A stretch of 64,000 bases of DNA from Atherinomorus stipes (Eukaryota; Chordata; Actinopteri; Atheriniformes; Atherinidae). Shown here one piece after another: positions 22,397-35,700 of the stretch. Location: assembly GCA_023101725.1 (NCBI GenBank), contig JALJCO010012606.1, positions 186,001 to 250,000 of the forward strand. Direction: 5' to 3'. The position numbers were made by a program, and so were the translations under genes. The first letter of the stretch is position 1, and every line of letters starts with the position of its first letter. The notes beneath the pieces were generated by a model, which did not search any database, had not been told where the DNA came from, and saw only the letters and a program-made list of their open reading frames with translations.

Positions 22397-24441
22397 CCCT
22401 AGAGATTAATGATTGACTGGAAGGTTCTGTGGCTTCATGTCAACATTTTGGAAATTCCCTCTTTAGTTCTTGTCCAGCTATTCTGCAGAATAAACAGATC
22501 AAAGTCTGGTTGTGGTGAAATGGAGTGGAATCTCAGATTGAGCAATTAGCTTTAGTATAGCAGCAGCTGTTCTTCCTGGGGTCTATTAAAATTACGTGGT
22601 GACAATACAAAGACTTAAAATATAAATAGACACATGAATTAAATAAAAATAAATAAAATTGTTTGACAAGCTCTGATTAAATCTATAAAAGTCCAACAAA
22701 GAAGCATTTAATTTCAAATAGAGTAGAAAATATCTATGGATAAAATGCCCATAGATGTTTACACACCAAAGCATCCTACTTACCAAAATGTATTTGCAAA
22801 TAATGTTCTCTCAGTGACTTTTTAAAACCATATATATTATTTTGTTGTATTATACGTTTTGGGAGAGGATTCCATACTTGCATTGCTCTGTATATTACAG
22901 TACATTTACAAAATACAGTTTTAGATTTTGACAATGTAATACAACCTACAACAACATGCCAAGTTGAATAGTTGTGAACATTAGTACTAAATTACAGTTT
23001 TTTGTAGAAAATAAATGGAGTCTTTGTTGTTATACAGTATATACCGAATGTATAGATGTGTGTAGAGCATCTCAGTTCCAGATAAGGAAAAAACTTGTCA
23101 CATGAAATTTTGCTTTGTGATATCAAATTAGCAGTGATCGGCAAATCACAGCATCAAGAATAAAAAACTAAATGCAGGCATTCCTGCTCATGGCCACCCT
23201 CCTCCTTATTTTTTCATCTGATGTTAGCACAATATTGTAGAGACCACATACAGTTGTGGTTGAGAGTTTATACCCTCCCATCAAAGAAAAGGCTGAATTC
23301 ACATTAGTAACTCAAATAACAAAGAACTGGAAAAAGTAATAATAAATAAAAAAAAATACTAAATTATTATTTAATTAAATAAATTGTGGATTTTGAATTT
23401 TTGTTTAAAATATAATTAAGAAAAAAAACTGTGCCAGACAAATTAAAGCACCTTGCTCATGAACAGTGGATCATACCTGCCAACAGGTGGAGAAGTCTGA
23501 CTGAACATCACAGAAAACACCTGATTGCTGTGATTACCTCAAAGTGTTGCTCAATAAAATTTTAGCTTCAGAGCTCCATCATGCCTATTTCATTGTTTTA
23601 TTTTTTGTATATTTATTTCTAATATTTCTGTCAAACCACAATTCTAAATCAGTGTCATGATTTTCATAAAATTTTTATTTATTATTATTTTTGTCAATTT
23701 CAACTTATTTAGCTGGCAGCTGATTTTTTTTTCTGTCTTTAATGGAACGGTATGTGAACTTTCAAGCATATTAGTAAGTAAATGTATGACATGATATTTT
23801 CTTATCTTGGTTCATAAAGAAAAGGAATATTAAAAAAATAAAAAGGAAGGAAAATAAAAAGGCGCAAAGTGAATTTTGTTGTCATAGGCTGCTTGTGAAG
23901 TCTGTCCAATGGCATTGATGATTTTTTTTTTTTTTTTTTTTTCACTGTTGATTAAAAAAAAATCATATGTTAGTTCATATCTTAATTAAAGAAAAGCAGA
24001 ACTGGTGATTAATACATACTGACACACGAAATGATCCATCCATTGATTTTTTTAAAGCCAGTCAATTCAGGATCGTGGAGAGGGAGAAAGATGGGACACA
24101 TTCAGCAGACCTACAGCATATGGATTTTACGCTTTTTCTTTTGTTCTTACTTTTGAAATTGAGTCTAAACTTATAATCTTTTTAAAGAGGAAACCTTTTC
24201 ATTGTGTTTAATCAATTTAATCTTCATTTCATCACAATTACTTTTTTGAATAATGAATGTAAATGCAATGTTAAATGATAAAAAAAAAATCTCCATTTTC
24301 TTTATAACATTCAGCCTCACACTAAGTTATTGTTTGAGGAAGAGGAAGAAGAATTACACAGACGTGTTGAAAAACTGTGACTGCTGGTCTTAGTCTCAGA
24401 CAGATCAGCAGCAGCTCGGCCGTTCATGTTTTTCCCTGAAG
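22397..24441. other. intergenic stretch with a Tc1-type miniature element
   Basis: No gene seen. At about 23247-23766 lies a decayed relative of the element at 29507-30033 (GGTTGAGAGTTTATACCCTC near 23258, GAATTCACATTAGTAACTCA further in). A long T run lies at 23921-23942. Confidence 0.45.
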
Positions 24442-27295
24442 ATGCTTAGTTTTGTCATTTTCTGTCATGTTTGGTTCCAGCTCAAAGATCTGATCAACTG
24501 TGTGGAAAACTCAACAGGTACACACTAATATTATACTATTTCAAATAGATTATTCTTATGAATGAATGCTTGTACAGTATTGACTTTTGATTCATTTAAC
24601 AACATTTATTTTCAACAGTCATTAATTACATGTTTTTTGTTATATTTGGGCAACTTTGCCATATTCAAATGATTATTCATAATTCACCTTTGGGATAAAT
24701 AAAGCATTTTTCTTTTCATGGTTGTCATGGTTAAGTATATTTTCTGAAAATATGTGTTATAATTATTATAATAATTAATTTATTAAATTTTAGTGTTATT
24801 CTTTTGTGTTTTATATCAAGGCATAACAACATTTATATTGTTTTCAATTATTTAATTTAATTTTTTTTTTTTTTTGCAAATATGTTTTAATGCAATTAAT
24901 TCTGTAACTGACACACAAACAGCATCAGTTGTAGATCTGAGACAGTATTTTCCATTGCAGTTGTTCTAGTCTGAGGGGATGATGGTGGACATGTTTCCAT
25001 GAGATAAAAGAGGAATGGCAGATAAAACAGGAAACAAGGCTAAAAACTGACTGTAACACGAGTGTCACAGCTAACAGCACTGTCATTAAGTACAGTGAAT
25101 TTTTTCCCCTGTCATTTAAAAAAAAAAAAAAAAAAAGGAAATCTGAAGCAAAATTTAACTCTTTTTGTTCTTTATGTGTCATAAAAATAGAAACATAAAC
25201 AAGCAGATCAATTATGTCTAACAGTTCCTCAGGACCAGAGCTTCGGATATGTGGCCAGTGCCCCCTCTCTAACAGTGACCCAGTTTTCGGTCCCGGAGGA
25301 TCACCACGTCTGTCTGTCGTGTGGTGGCTCGTTCAGCTCGGATGTGGTCTGGACTTTTCAGGACAGGAAGGTTCTTGTTACCCGGGAGGGCAGCCACCAG
25401 ACCAACCAGGACCACCAGCGCTACCTTCTGCTGACTGATGGCAGCTTCTGCCTGCTGAAGCTCGATGACTCCGACAGGGGAGAGTACCACTGTAACCAGA
25501 AGCTGGTGGCTGAACTGCAGGTGCTCTCAGGTATGATGGAGGTGGAGTTATAAGTGATGCGTTATGGGATGGAGAGACAAACTGATGTATCAAAATGTTG
25601 CAACCATAACAATCTGAATATTGGAACCATTTAGTATTCAAAGCAAGCGGCAACCTCTGGTGGCCAACTGGCCAGGAAGAAGTCATTTTTTGTAGTTCTT
25701 TTTTTTTATGTACAAATAAACACTATTATGAAATGTGCTACAATTAATTAGCAAAGAAGCTAGTGACTGGTAAGGGTGTCATAATTGGTTATTGTAAAAG
25801 TAAAGACCAAAAGCTTAGTCTTTCTAATCATGTCAGTGTTCCTGAAATCATCTGTGTGTATAATAGAGAAAATCATTACATAATATACCGAAAACAAATT
25901 GTATAGTTTGAAAAGTGATGCATGAATATATGTGTGTGAATTTGTGGATGTTTGTGACTGTTAATGCAGAATATGTAAAAAAAAAAAAAAAAAAGAAAGG
26001 GGGGGGGGGCACACACGGGCACACACTTTTTTCCATTTTGATATGATCTGATACTGATACCAGTCACTTAAAATGTTCCTCATATTATTCATTTATTTAG
26101 TCTTACCTACAGATGATATCAAACGCCTGCTTGGCTAAAAGGAAACACCTTTCTATGTGTTACCCATTTTTGAAAAGCACCAATGATAACATCATACTTA
26201 TTTAGCAAGCGCACATAAAATTGTCAAAAATATTCAGCAGGATTAAATGTCTAAATGGATATTTCACAGTCATGAAAATGAGGTTTAATGTGTTAAAAGA
26301 GGATGTTGAGGGCTGGATAAAAAAAAAAAAAGTGGAGGAACTGTGTCTGAAATGAGGAAATTATGTTCCCACAGTCTAACTTTGTTCCATACACATCAGA
26401 CTTCCATAAATATATTTTTGAAATACTCTGTTACACAGAAGAAGTTTGAAATGTTGCCAAACTAAAAGTATCTTTACAATAATGTATGTATAAAATATTG
26501 GCTCTGCTAAAACTAAAAATACCATAAGAGGAAAACTCTTGCCCTTTTAGAAGCTCATACATCCATCTTTCCTCGTTTCCTCACCCCCAGGCCACGACTT
26601 CACAGTGTCTGCAGGCCGGACTCTGCTGCTCCCCTGCAGGGGCTCCTCCAGACCCAAACAGAGGTGGTTTCGACAGAGAGGAGAGAAGAGGGAGGCCATC
26701 TTCACCCGCTTCAGAAATGGTACAGAGAGGCAGGAGATGGACGGGAGTCAGCTCAGCTACACCAACAATGCGCTGCAGATCCAGAACCTGCAGCCAGAGG
26801 ATGCTGGAGAGTATCTATGCAACGGAGTGCTGCAGGCCAAAGTCACTGTCCTCACAGGTTGATATACTCTAGTCTTTATCAGTCCTGGTTATTATCCTTT
26901 TTTTTACCTTAAAAAAAAGATATACAAACAGATGCTAAATCTGACAGAAATGAATAGCTGAAGAAAATTCACAACTATCCTGAATTAATATTTACTTTTT
27001 AAAAATACAAATGGATCATGTAAGGTTATATGAACTGGCAGCCGTTTATCATTTCTTAATGCTAATATGCAAATAACTTACCCGATCTACCCTTGAACAT
27101 TTCCACGTTGTACCTGAATAATAAATTAACAAAGGTTTCATGTTCTAGTCCAACCAGAGGCAACCAGCATCCCATCATCCACCAGTACAACTCCAGTGTC
27201 TGCTGTGACAAAGACAGGTAGTTCTTTGTGAACTCTGAAGTTGCATTTTAAAACATGAGTTAGAAAAAAGATTAAATTGATCATTTTCACAGATG

Positions 27296-27326
<31 letters not shown>

Positions 27327-29453
27327 AAATTTGCTAAAATTGATCAAATTTCACTGCAAATTTATCGATTTTGTTGGATGTAAAAAGACTTTTTCTCTTA
27401 TCAAGTTCATAATGTGAAAATCTATATTATGATAGCCATTTATTCAGGTACTTTATTAGGATTTTTCTTAATTCACAACAGGGATACACGATATTGGAAT
27501 TTTGGTCGATATCCGATATGCCGATATTTTAAAACTCATGTGGCTGATAACTGATATCGATAGCAATATTAAAGCTGAAAAAAATAAGCAGTCATTGCAA
27601 ATTGCAGTTTTGTCATCTGTTTCTGACACTTTGAAAAATAGGGGTGGGTAAAAATATAAATACACAGAAATATCACAATATTTTCACATGCCGATATCAA
27701 TGCTGTATTGATCTATTTTGCTTACAAAGTCTTGCGAGATTTCATCAATTTGTTAAAAAACTTCACAGTATTTCGTGAATTCTCACGAGATTATGTGTGT
27801 AAAATAGATCAATACTGTCACTATATCAGCATACAAATACAGCGTTTTTAAATATCAATATGATATCAGCATATGAAAATATCGCGATATTTCAGTGTAT
27901 TGTTTTATTCCCCCAAACTTTAGAAGTTTTAAAGCCTGTAAAAAAGAAGTATTTGAAGAAGTTGTTTTGGTTTTTTTCTAGAATTTAGAAACAGCAGACT
28001 GATTGGTTAAATATCGGTGATGTGGCCGATGTCCGATATTCAGTTTTAAGGCCGATATAGGCCAGTGCCAATAGGGGGCAGATTATATCGTGCATCCTTA
28101 ATTCACAATACTCCATCTTCAAAAGTTATGTCATTTTCCCCACATCTAAAAGCATAGAAGACTCATTAGAATGTTTGCAAGTTATGATTTTAGTAAAAAT
28201 GAAGAAAAAGAAGACATTTTATAATGTGACCACTTGATTTAGTCTTTCCTGTTGTTCCCTTTTCTGTTTATCAGATGTGGATGAAATGCAGAACGAGACA
28301 AAGAAGAAACCTGAAAACGGTGAGTCAGCCACCTCACGTGCTGCACACGCCCACATTCATCCATAGATCACATCTGCAGGTTCTTGTCAGGCTGTTGATC
28401 AGATGTTTTATTGTTCTCAGCTCTGCTGCTGATCGCTGTTGTCGGTTTAGGATTGATGATCATCCTCATGGCTGCTGTCTGTGCTTTACTCACAAGCATG
28501 AAGTGCAAGAGGAAGAAGAAATACAAATATGCAGGTATGAGAGCAAAATTTACATTATTATTATTTTAAATCAGGTTATTTTAACATTACTGAAATTACA
28601 GTTGAAGGCACTGGTACAGGTAAACTTTAAAAAAAAGAAAAGTAAAGTGACATTTGCACTGATCAAGTGCGCAGAAATTTTCTCTTTTCAAAAAAATAAG
28701 AAGAAAAATTAAAACAGCTAAAACTGACTTTTATTTTACTTAGAAAAACAAACGTCTCAAACTCTCAAAAATAGTTACATTCATCAATCAACAGTTTTTT
28801 TTTCTCTTTTTTCCTTAAAAGTTGATACTCTAAACAAACTTGAACATTTTCTAATCTCATTATTTCTTATCTATTTCACACTTAAATGTTGGCAAATCAG
28901 TAAAGGAATATATATTAATACTGTTGCCAAAGATATTCACAGTTATAGATTATGGGCTGCTTTATTTTCACATTATGATTCCTGGGTCACTAATAATGAA
29001 TATGAGATATGCAGTTTAGAGAATGTGTGCCTATTTTTGGCAGACAAATCTGTAGATGGCTCAAATTTTTCCCAGTTTTCCGATGATAAAAACTTTTTTG
29101 CTTTCATTATCAACTTTCTGCTGTCTCTGCAGCTGCGCAGAGACATGAAGACACGGAGCTGCAGCCGTGGAGGACGTCCAACATGCAAAATGGTAACTCT
29201 GCCCCCCCCCCAAAAAAGAAAATTTAATCCTCCGAACTGTTTTAAAAGTGAAAATGTGTATATAAATTGTCTGTTTCCAGAATGTGAGGTGGTTGAGAGT
29301 CCACCCCTGGAGGAAGAAACGATCCACTACGCCTCTTTGGGCCGACAGAACTGGAGGGAGAGACCAAACTGGTCCCCGGCTGATCAGAGCCCCCACAGTG
29401 TTATTTATTCCTCAGTCATCACTGGAACTGCAGCCAGAAACATGGCCTACTGA
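24442..29453 (+). CDS. two-Ig-domain inhibitory receptor with two ITIMs
   Basis: Eight exons, all internal borders phase 1: 24442-24517, 25225-25530, 26591-26857, 27149-27217, 28275-28319, 28421-28534, 29133-29192, 29281-29453 (369 aa). Exon 1 gives a signal peptide (MLSFVIFCHVWFQLKDL...). Exon 2 is a V-like Ig domain (VCLSCGG, VVWTFQD, DSDRGEYHC). Exon 3 is a second Ig domain (LLLPCRG, QRWFRQR, PEDAGEYLC). Exons 4 and 5 form a Ser/Thr-rich then charged stalk. Exon 6 is the membrane helix (LLLIAVVGLGLMIILMAAVC) followed by KCKRKKKYKY. The last exon has two motifs that fit the ITIM consensus, TIHYASL (Tyr 329) and SVIYSSV (Tyr 355). ITIMs recruit SHP-type phosphatases, so an inhibitory leukocyte receptor is the likely role. 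The acceptor at 25221-25224 is chosen because the later one at 25230-25232 breaks the Ig frame. No orthologue is named. Confidence 0.85.
27479..28097. mobile_element. hAT-like miniature element, copy 2, intronic
   Basis: Starts CAGGGATACACGATATTGGA and ends TATATCGTGCATCC. An identical 11-base direct repeat, TTAATTCACAA, flanks it at 27468-27478 and 28098-28108, which marks the insertion. It lies in the intron between stalk exons 4 and 5 of the two-ITIM receptor. Confidence 0.8.
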
Positions 29454-29506
29454 ATCTATTTTAGTTCTGCTGATGTTCTCTGCTTCACCTTTGTCCTTGT
29501 TGGTTA

Positions 29507-30033
29507 CATACAGTCCTCCTCAAAATTATTTATACCCTCTCATTAGATACGGAAAAAGTTTAGCTGTCACTGAAATGACTTAAAATTGAACAAACTAATA
29601 ATAAATAAAAAAAATTATGAAAATCATAACATTGATTTTGAATTGTTGTTTAACAAAAATATTAAAACCAAATAAACAAAAAAATAAAACAAGCATGATG
29701 AGGCTCCAGAGCTAAAATGCTGAGCAACACTTTAAGGCAATCACTAAAATGAGTTTTTTTCTGTAACGTTCAATCAGACTTCTGCACCTGTTGGCACATA
29801 TTTTCTCCAAGGTTCAAGAGAAAGGTGCTTTAAATTGTCTGGGACAGGTTTTTTTTTTTTTTTTTTTAATATGTTATTTTCAACTACAATTCAAAAGCAG
29901 TATTTTGTATCACTAAATTGTAATTTTGTAATTTTTGATCTATCATTGCTTTTTTAAGTTTATTATATCAATAATTATTGTGAATTTAGCATTTTCTTTA
30001 ATTGGAGGGTATGAATTATTTTGAGGACAGCTA
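29507..30033. mobile_element. Tc1/mariner-type miniature element with TA ends
   Basis: The left end TACAGTCCTCCTCAAAATTA and the right end, reverse complemented TAGCTGTCCTCAAAATAATT, are inverted repeats bounded by TA, the Tc1/mariner target. It begins about 54 bases after the stop codon of the two-ITIM receptor, so it may provide part of its 3' UTR. Related decayed copies lie near 23247, 37066, 40236 and 50425. Confidence 0.7.
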
Positions 30034-32737
30034 AAAAAACAAACAAAAAAAAACCCTGCCTCAGGTATAAACTCAGTTGTGAATTTCAGTTTTCTCTTTG
30101 TCAAAATATCAGTTTAAAACTGAAAGAAAACAAAACCTGTATGAAAAATACATTATATATATATGTATATATATAAATATAAACTCACCGACAATAACTC
30201 AGTGCAGTATTATATTACAGTTCAAAGTTGTGAAATAAAATGTTCATTTTTCTAAGAATTGTGCACCAGTCTTAAAAGCTTTATTCAAATCACAATTTCA
30301 ACAAGTTGTCTAAAATGCATCAAAAGCATGAATATGTAATTTCTTAATGAGTTTGAACATTTAAAAAAAAATCAAAACAAGAATGAAAGAAATTATTTTC
30401 ACTTCTTCCCCGCCCAACTGTATTGCAGTAACACTCAAAAATGAACAAAATCTTAAACTTGGATATTTTCCATTGAATCATTTGGGACTTTGCTGAAGTT
30501 TTACAAGACGAAGCTTGTCTAAATATATCAGCTGCTCCACCTCTGTCTGGTCTCTGTTTAAATCTCTTCCTCGTAATGCTTTACACATTTTCAGTTGAAG
30601 GAGAATTTGTGGATTGCAGGCAAGCCAGACGAGAGAAAAAACTATATTTTTCCGAGGCCATGCTGTTAAATGTAAGAATTAAGTTTGGCATTGTCTTGTA
30701 TGGACTTTTGCACTTTTCTGATGGTTAAAATTCCTGGCAAAGAAAACGGAGACTGTCCTGATGGCTGGACAGCAACATGTGAAGATTCATGGAATAAGGT
30801 GATGGTGGTACAGGAATCCCATTAGGATAACTCCTGGTTGCCTCCTTTTGGTATTTTGAGTCAACTCGGGAGGAAACCTTGCGGCAGACACAGGGTGGGT
30901 ATAAAAAGTAACGTTGTACTCTTTGTTCCATTGCAGCCATTTGCTACAAAAAAAAAAAAAAAAGTTTATTTTATTTCTCATTAATGTACACTCAACGCCC
31001 CATCTTGACAGAAAAAAAACAGATATGTAGAATTTTTTTTGCAAATTTATTAAAAAACCCACAAAAAACCCCCAAAAAACCCTGAAATATCACATGGTCA
31101 TAAGTATTCAGATCCTTTGCTCAGTACTGAGTAGATGCACAAGAGTTTAAAAAAAAAAGATGTAATTTTCTCTACAGAAACATTATTTACAGTGCAAATA
31201 ACTTCTGTGATTTGCAGGGATTCAAACAGTAAAGCTGATGAGTTTCATTCATTATGAAAGCATTTGTTTACTTATAATCAGTACAATATACATACATTCA
31301 AGTTCTTGCAACAGTTGAGTATACAGACATTACATTCACATAAATGAAAAAAATTTTGTCTCTGCATCAACCAGAAACTCCTAAAATTTAAAGCCTCATC
31401 AGAATAAATCAGAAAAATATATTTTGTTGGTACTAATAGGTAATGTTTGGCTTCTATGCTTGAAAACAAAATAAAGAAATTATTTTAGATACTATAATTT
31501 GGTTGAGCAGTTTGAACTGATAAATCTAGTCAATTTCTTCTTTGTTATGCATTCAATATATACATTACTCACAAAGTTATGGATATTCAGGTTACATATA
31601 TGGACAATGTAAAAAGTTCATGTTACAGTAGTATCACGTGTTGGACTACAAGACATGGAAGCAGTCCGGAAACAGTAATTCCTTCATTTCAAACAACTTA
31701 TTGAAACAAAAGCTAAGAACAGTTGTGGGGATACCACAGGATAAAATCAATAACTTGTCATGTATCGTTTGGTCTGATGTGTGCATTCAGAAGTTTAGAA
31801 GAGGTCAAATGAAGTTAACCTCTAAAAGTTATAGTGCTTTTTAAGAACATTATGACATCATACATAAAACTAAATATTTCCTTAAGAACATCTAGATCGT
31901 AAGGAATAACTTTTATAATACAACTGATGTGTTTTTCATGCGGAAGCTTCACGCTGTGACAGGAAGTGTTGAAAACTTGTCAGTGTTTCTGAGCAGGTCG
32001 GAATATGTAGAGACGCTCAGATCAACAAAAGCAAAACATTCTAGTTACATTTAATACAGACACCATTTAGGAAATCACAGACATGCTTTACTGCACAATA
32101 TAAGTCTGTAAAGATTGACAAGAACAGTCAAACATAAACTGATGATGATCCTGCACCAGTTCGGTATCCTCTTGTTGTTTTTGTTTGTTTTTTAGCATAT
32201 TACTTAATCAAAGTGACCAGTTATTTGTGGTGTATGGACACCAACACTATTTACATGTGTTTATATGTGAAGAAAAAAAAAAAAAAAAGAACAACTTTAT
32301 GATTATTTATCATAAATTGCAAGCACATGAAATTACTGGTTTACATGTGTTGCTGCTTTGAAATGAATATAACTTTATCACTCATCAGAAAGCTGCTTTG
32401 TTTTGATCACCAAAGCTACTTTTAAAATCTAATTTGTTCTATATTCATATTCATTATTGCAAATAAACTATGCAAAGTCATTCATAAATCATGTGATGAA
32501 TAAGAATCTACAACTGCAAAAGTGCACAGACTACATTTATGAAAATATTATGGATTAAACAGTTTTTAATCCATAATAAAATTCAAAATAAGTCTTTCAC
32601 TATGTATTTCTTTTGCTTTTCCAAAAGTCCAAATAAAAGTTCAGTCAGTGAAACGTTGATCCGACTGTAAAACTGTTACTAACTTACTGATCAAAAGGAG
32701 CAACAAAAACAAAACAAAACAAAACCCCCACAAAAGC
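30034..32737. other. intergenic stretch between convergent receptor genes
   Basis: No gene recognised. About 30985-31140 resembles the end of a Tc1-type element (AATATCACATGGTCATAAGT as TATCACATGGTCATAAGTAT). The remainder is AT-rich and should contain the 3' UTR of the minus-strand receptor, though I see no clear polyadenylation signal. Confidence 0.4.
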
Positions 32738-35700
32738 TCATCTGTGGTCATGTAATTCATTTAAGTTCTTGCAATCAGCAACTGTGGAGTATGTAACCGG
32801 TTCTTCTACCAGTCCGGTTCTTCCCCTGCCGGATGGCCGGGCCTTGTTTGGACGCCTCAGACTGGAATATTGCAAAGACTCTTCCTGCAGAGATGGTAAT
32901 CAGATTACAATGTTTACATTCCTGCAAAATCTTTTATCAAAAATTTAACACAAGTATTTATGTTCCCAAAGATAAATACAATGTTATGACCAAATATAAA
33001 CAGATATGACAGAAAGGAAGTATAATAATTATGTAAATGAAATTAAATCCATAATAAACTATTTTTTTAAAATACATTTGATCTCTATTTCCTAAATGAA
33101 TTGATGAACATTGAGGACATGATCTGACCAATGTCAATACTATGAAACCTAATCATGTTTGAAGGACAGTAAAATGAGCTCTTATCATATGAGACCTTCA
33201 AATATTGTAAATTAACATTAAAACATGTATCAACAATAGAGATCTAAACTGAACACAGAAAGTAATTCAATTTTGAGAGACTGACGACGACACAGTTGGT
33301 GTCAAAGCAGTCCACTTGCACAATAAAGCTGTAAATTATCAGTAATTATCAGTAAACCTCCCATTTTTTTCACATTTTAATAGTAATGAAATACCAACTG
33401 GTGTTGTATTATACATTGTTGTGAAACCTGATTGCAGGGATGCCCGATATTGGAATTTTGGGCCATTATCCGATATGCCGATATTTTAAAACTATGTGGC
33501 CAATGACCCATATCGATACTGATATAAATGCTGAAAAAAATAAGCAGTCATTGCAAATATCATTTTTGTTATCTGTTTCATACACTTTGAAAAATAGAGG
33601 TGGGAAAAATACCGATACACTGAAATATCGCGATATTTTCATATGCCCATATCAAATCGATATTTGAAAATGTGGTACTGATCTATTTTACTTGCAAAAT
33701 CTTGCAAGATTTCATCGTTCTGTTAAAAACTTGCGATATTTCATGAATTCTCGCGAGATTTTGTTCGTAAAATAGATCAATACTGCGTTTTCAAATGTCA
33801 ATATATCAGCATATGAAAATATCGTGAAATTTTCGTGAATTCTCACGAGATTTCGTAACAGAACGATGAAATATCGCAAGATTTCATTAGTGAAATAGAT
33901 TGATACCACGTTTTTGAATGTCAATATGATATCAGCATATGAAAATATTGTGATATTTCAGCGTATCGATATTTTTTCCCACCCCTCATCTATATAAGTT
34001 TTAAAGTCTGCACCTAATAAAACATATGCTTTCCAACCATGTATAATACAACAATTGTTATTGTTTAAGGGGTAAAATAACTGACCGAACACTTATTTCC
34101 TTACTTTTTTGTGCAAAGTTTGCATCAGATATGAGTTCTGAAACAAGCTGGACAGATTTCGTATCTCATCGAAATGCATATTTAAGAGGACTTTTCTGAA
34201 AAGAGGGAGAAAAAAAGTCAGGATGCTACATGAAAGTTGACTGACCTCAGCGACTCTCAGGCTGGCGTTCCAGCCCACCGGATTACAACAGCAGCAAGCC
34301 GGTTTTCCTGAAGACAAGATTGAAACTGAGATCAGGACACAAAACTGGGTCTGTGGTTAACATTTAACTTGAAATAAATAAATAAAAAACTATGAGGAGC
34401 CTTGAAAAAGTTACTCATTGTAGGGGAAGTGAGTTCATCCACTTTACAAAAGGGGAAAAAAGTGGACACGACGAAAATGACCAAATTTTGTCTGAAACTT
34501 TGGGAAGAATTTACTTTAAAAGAATGTGTGCGTGTGTGTGTGTGTGTGTGTGTGGGGGGGGGTTATCGCCGCTGTCAGCTTCCGTAGCAGCTGATCTATT
34601 CAAAGCATCTAGGCTACATTTCTGTCAGCTGATGTCTTCAGTGGGAGTAAATCTAAACGCGTTTCAGTATCGGTGCTGTTTAAAATACAGAGATTTCTTC
34701 AGCGGTGCTATTTGAACATGATTTTTTTAGGGAAGGTTAAAGGGAGAAAATCAGTTTTGGGCACCAGCTGCGATCGCCCGCAGCCAGAACACACCCAAAC
34801 TTCACCCACTTACAAAAGCGAGAGCGAAAGTGAAAGTTTAGTTGGTGAAGGGGCAGATCGGCGTCGTGGTCTTCCGCTCCCACTTTCCTTCAAGGAAAAT
34901 CTTCCTCTCGCTCTCCGTGAAGACAGACAGACTGCCGTCTCGCCTCTCTCCGAGGGAGAAGATCATTTTTTATTCCCTCCAGCCCTTCACTGCCTCTCAG
35001 CACCATGCCAGACCCGAACCTGTGTCTCGAGGCCCTGTCTGCCCTCTCCGGCTGCAGAGTCGAGTCGACGAGCGGAGCCTCCCTGCTGGGACCGCAGGAC
35101 TTTGTCAACGTTGTGGCCCTCAGGGAGTTTTACAAACAGGAGGGGTTTCAGCAGCTGGAATACCCAAGTATAGGGTCATTATCCCTCCAGGACGCGGACA
35201 GCATGGATTTGTACAGCTCCCCCCTGGCGCTGACGGAGGGGGCGACGGAGAGCCATACAGCCTCCGTAAAAATAAATATCCAGGAGTTCTTCCATCCTCA
35301 GTATGATTATGACTTCACCAACATAAAGGTGGGTGGAAATTAAAGCCTCCTTCTGTGGTTATAGAGGGGTTAAATGTGACAGGTGTGATGTAGCAGGCCA
35401 CAATAAAACCAATAAAACATGTTTTATTTAGTCTGAATATTAGATGCAGGGTAATAGGAAGATTTAAGGTTATTCATAGCAGTGTCCACCGATTTGAGGG
35501 TCTTTCTGTTGTGTGCAACTACAGGCTTAAAATAAGTGAAGAATTAAGGAAGCAAACACGGTTATAAATGTGTGAGAATGTGAGAAATTAGATGAAGATG
35601 AAAGGAATGAAACAAGTGCATGACTAAGTGAATATCATGAGAAAAAGCTTTAATCCTGAGCAGAAAGTTGTGTACTGAAATTTGCTTCCTGTATTCTCAT

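Noticed and set aside
25214..25438. Alternative frame over the first Ig exon of the two-ITIM receptor
   Set aside because: It destroys the Ig motifs; acceptor 25221-25224 restores both phase and Cys/Trp/Cys pattern.
34673..35306. Overlapping plus-strand frames of 166 and 154 codons
   Set aside because: They run through the promoter and 5' UTR of the ART-like gene in other frames; only the 35005 frame joins exon 2 in phase.
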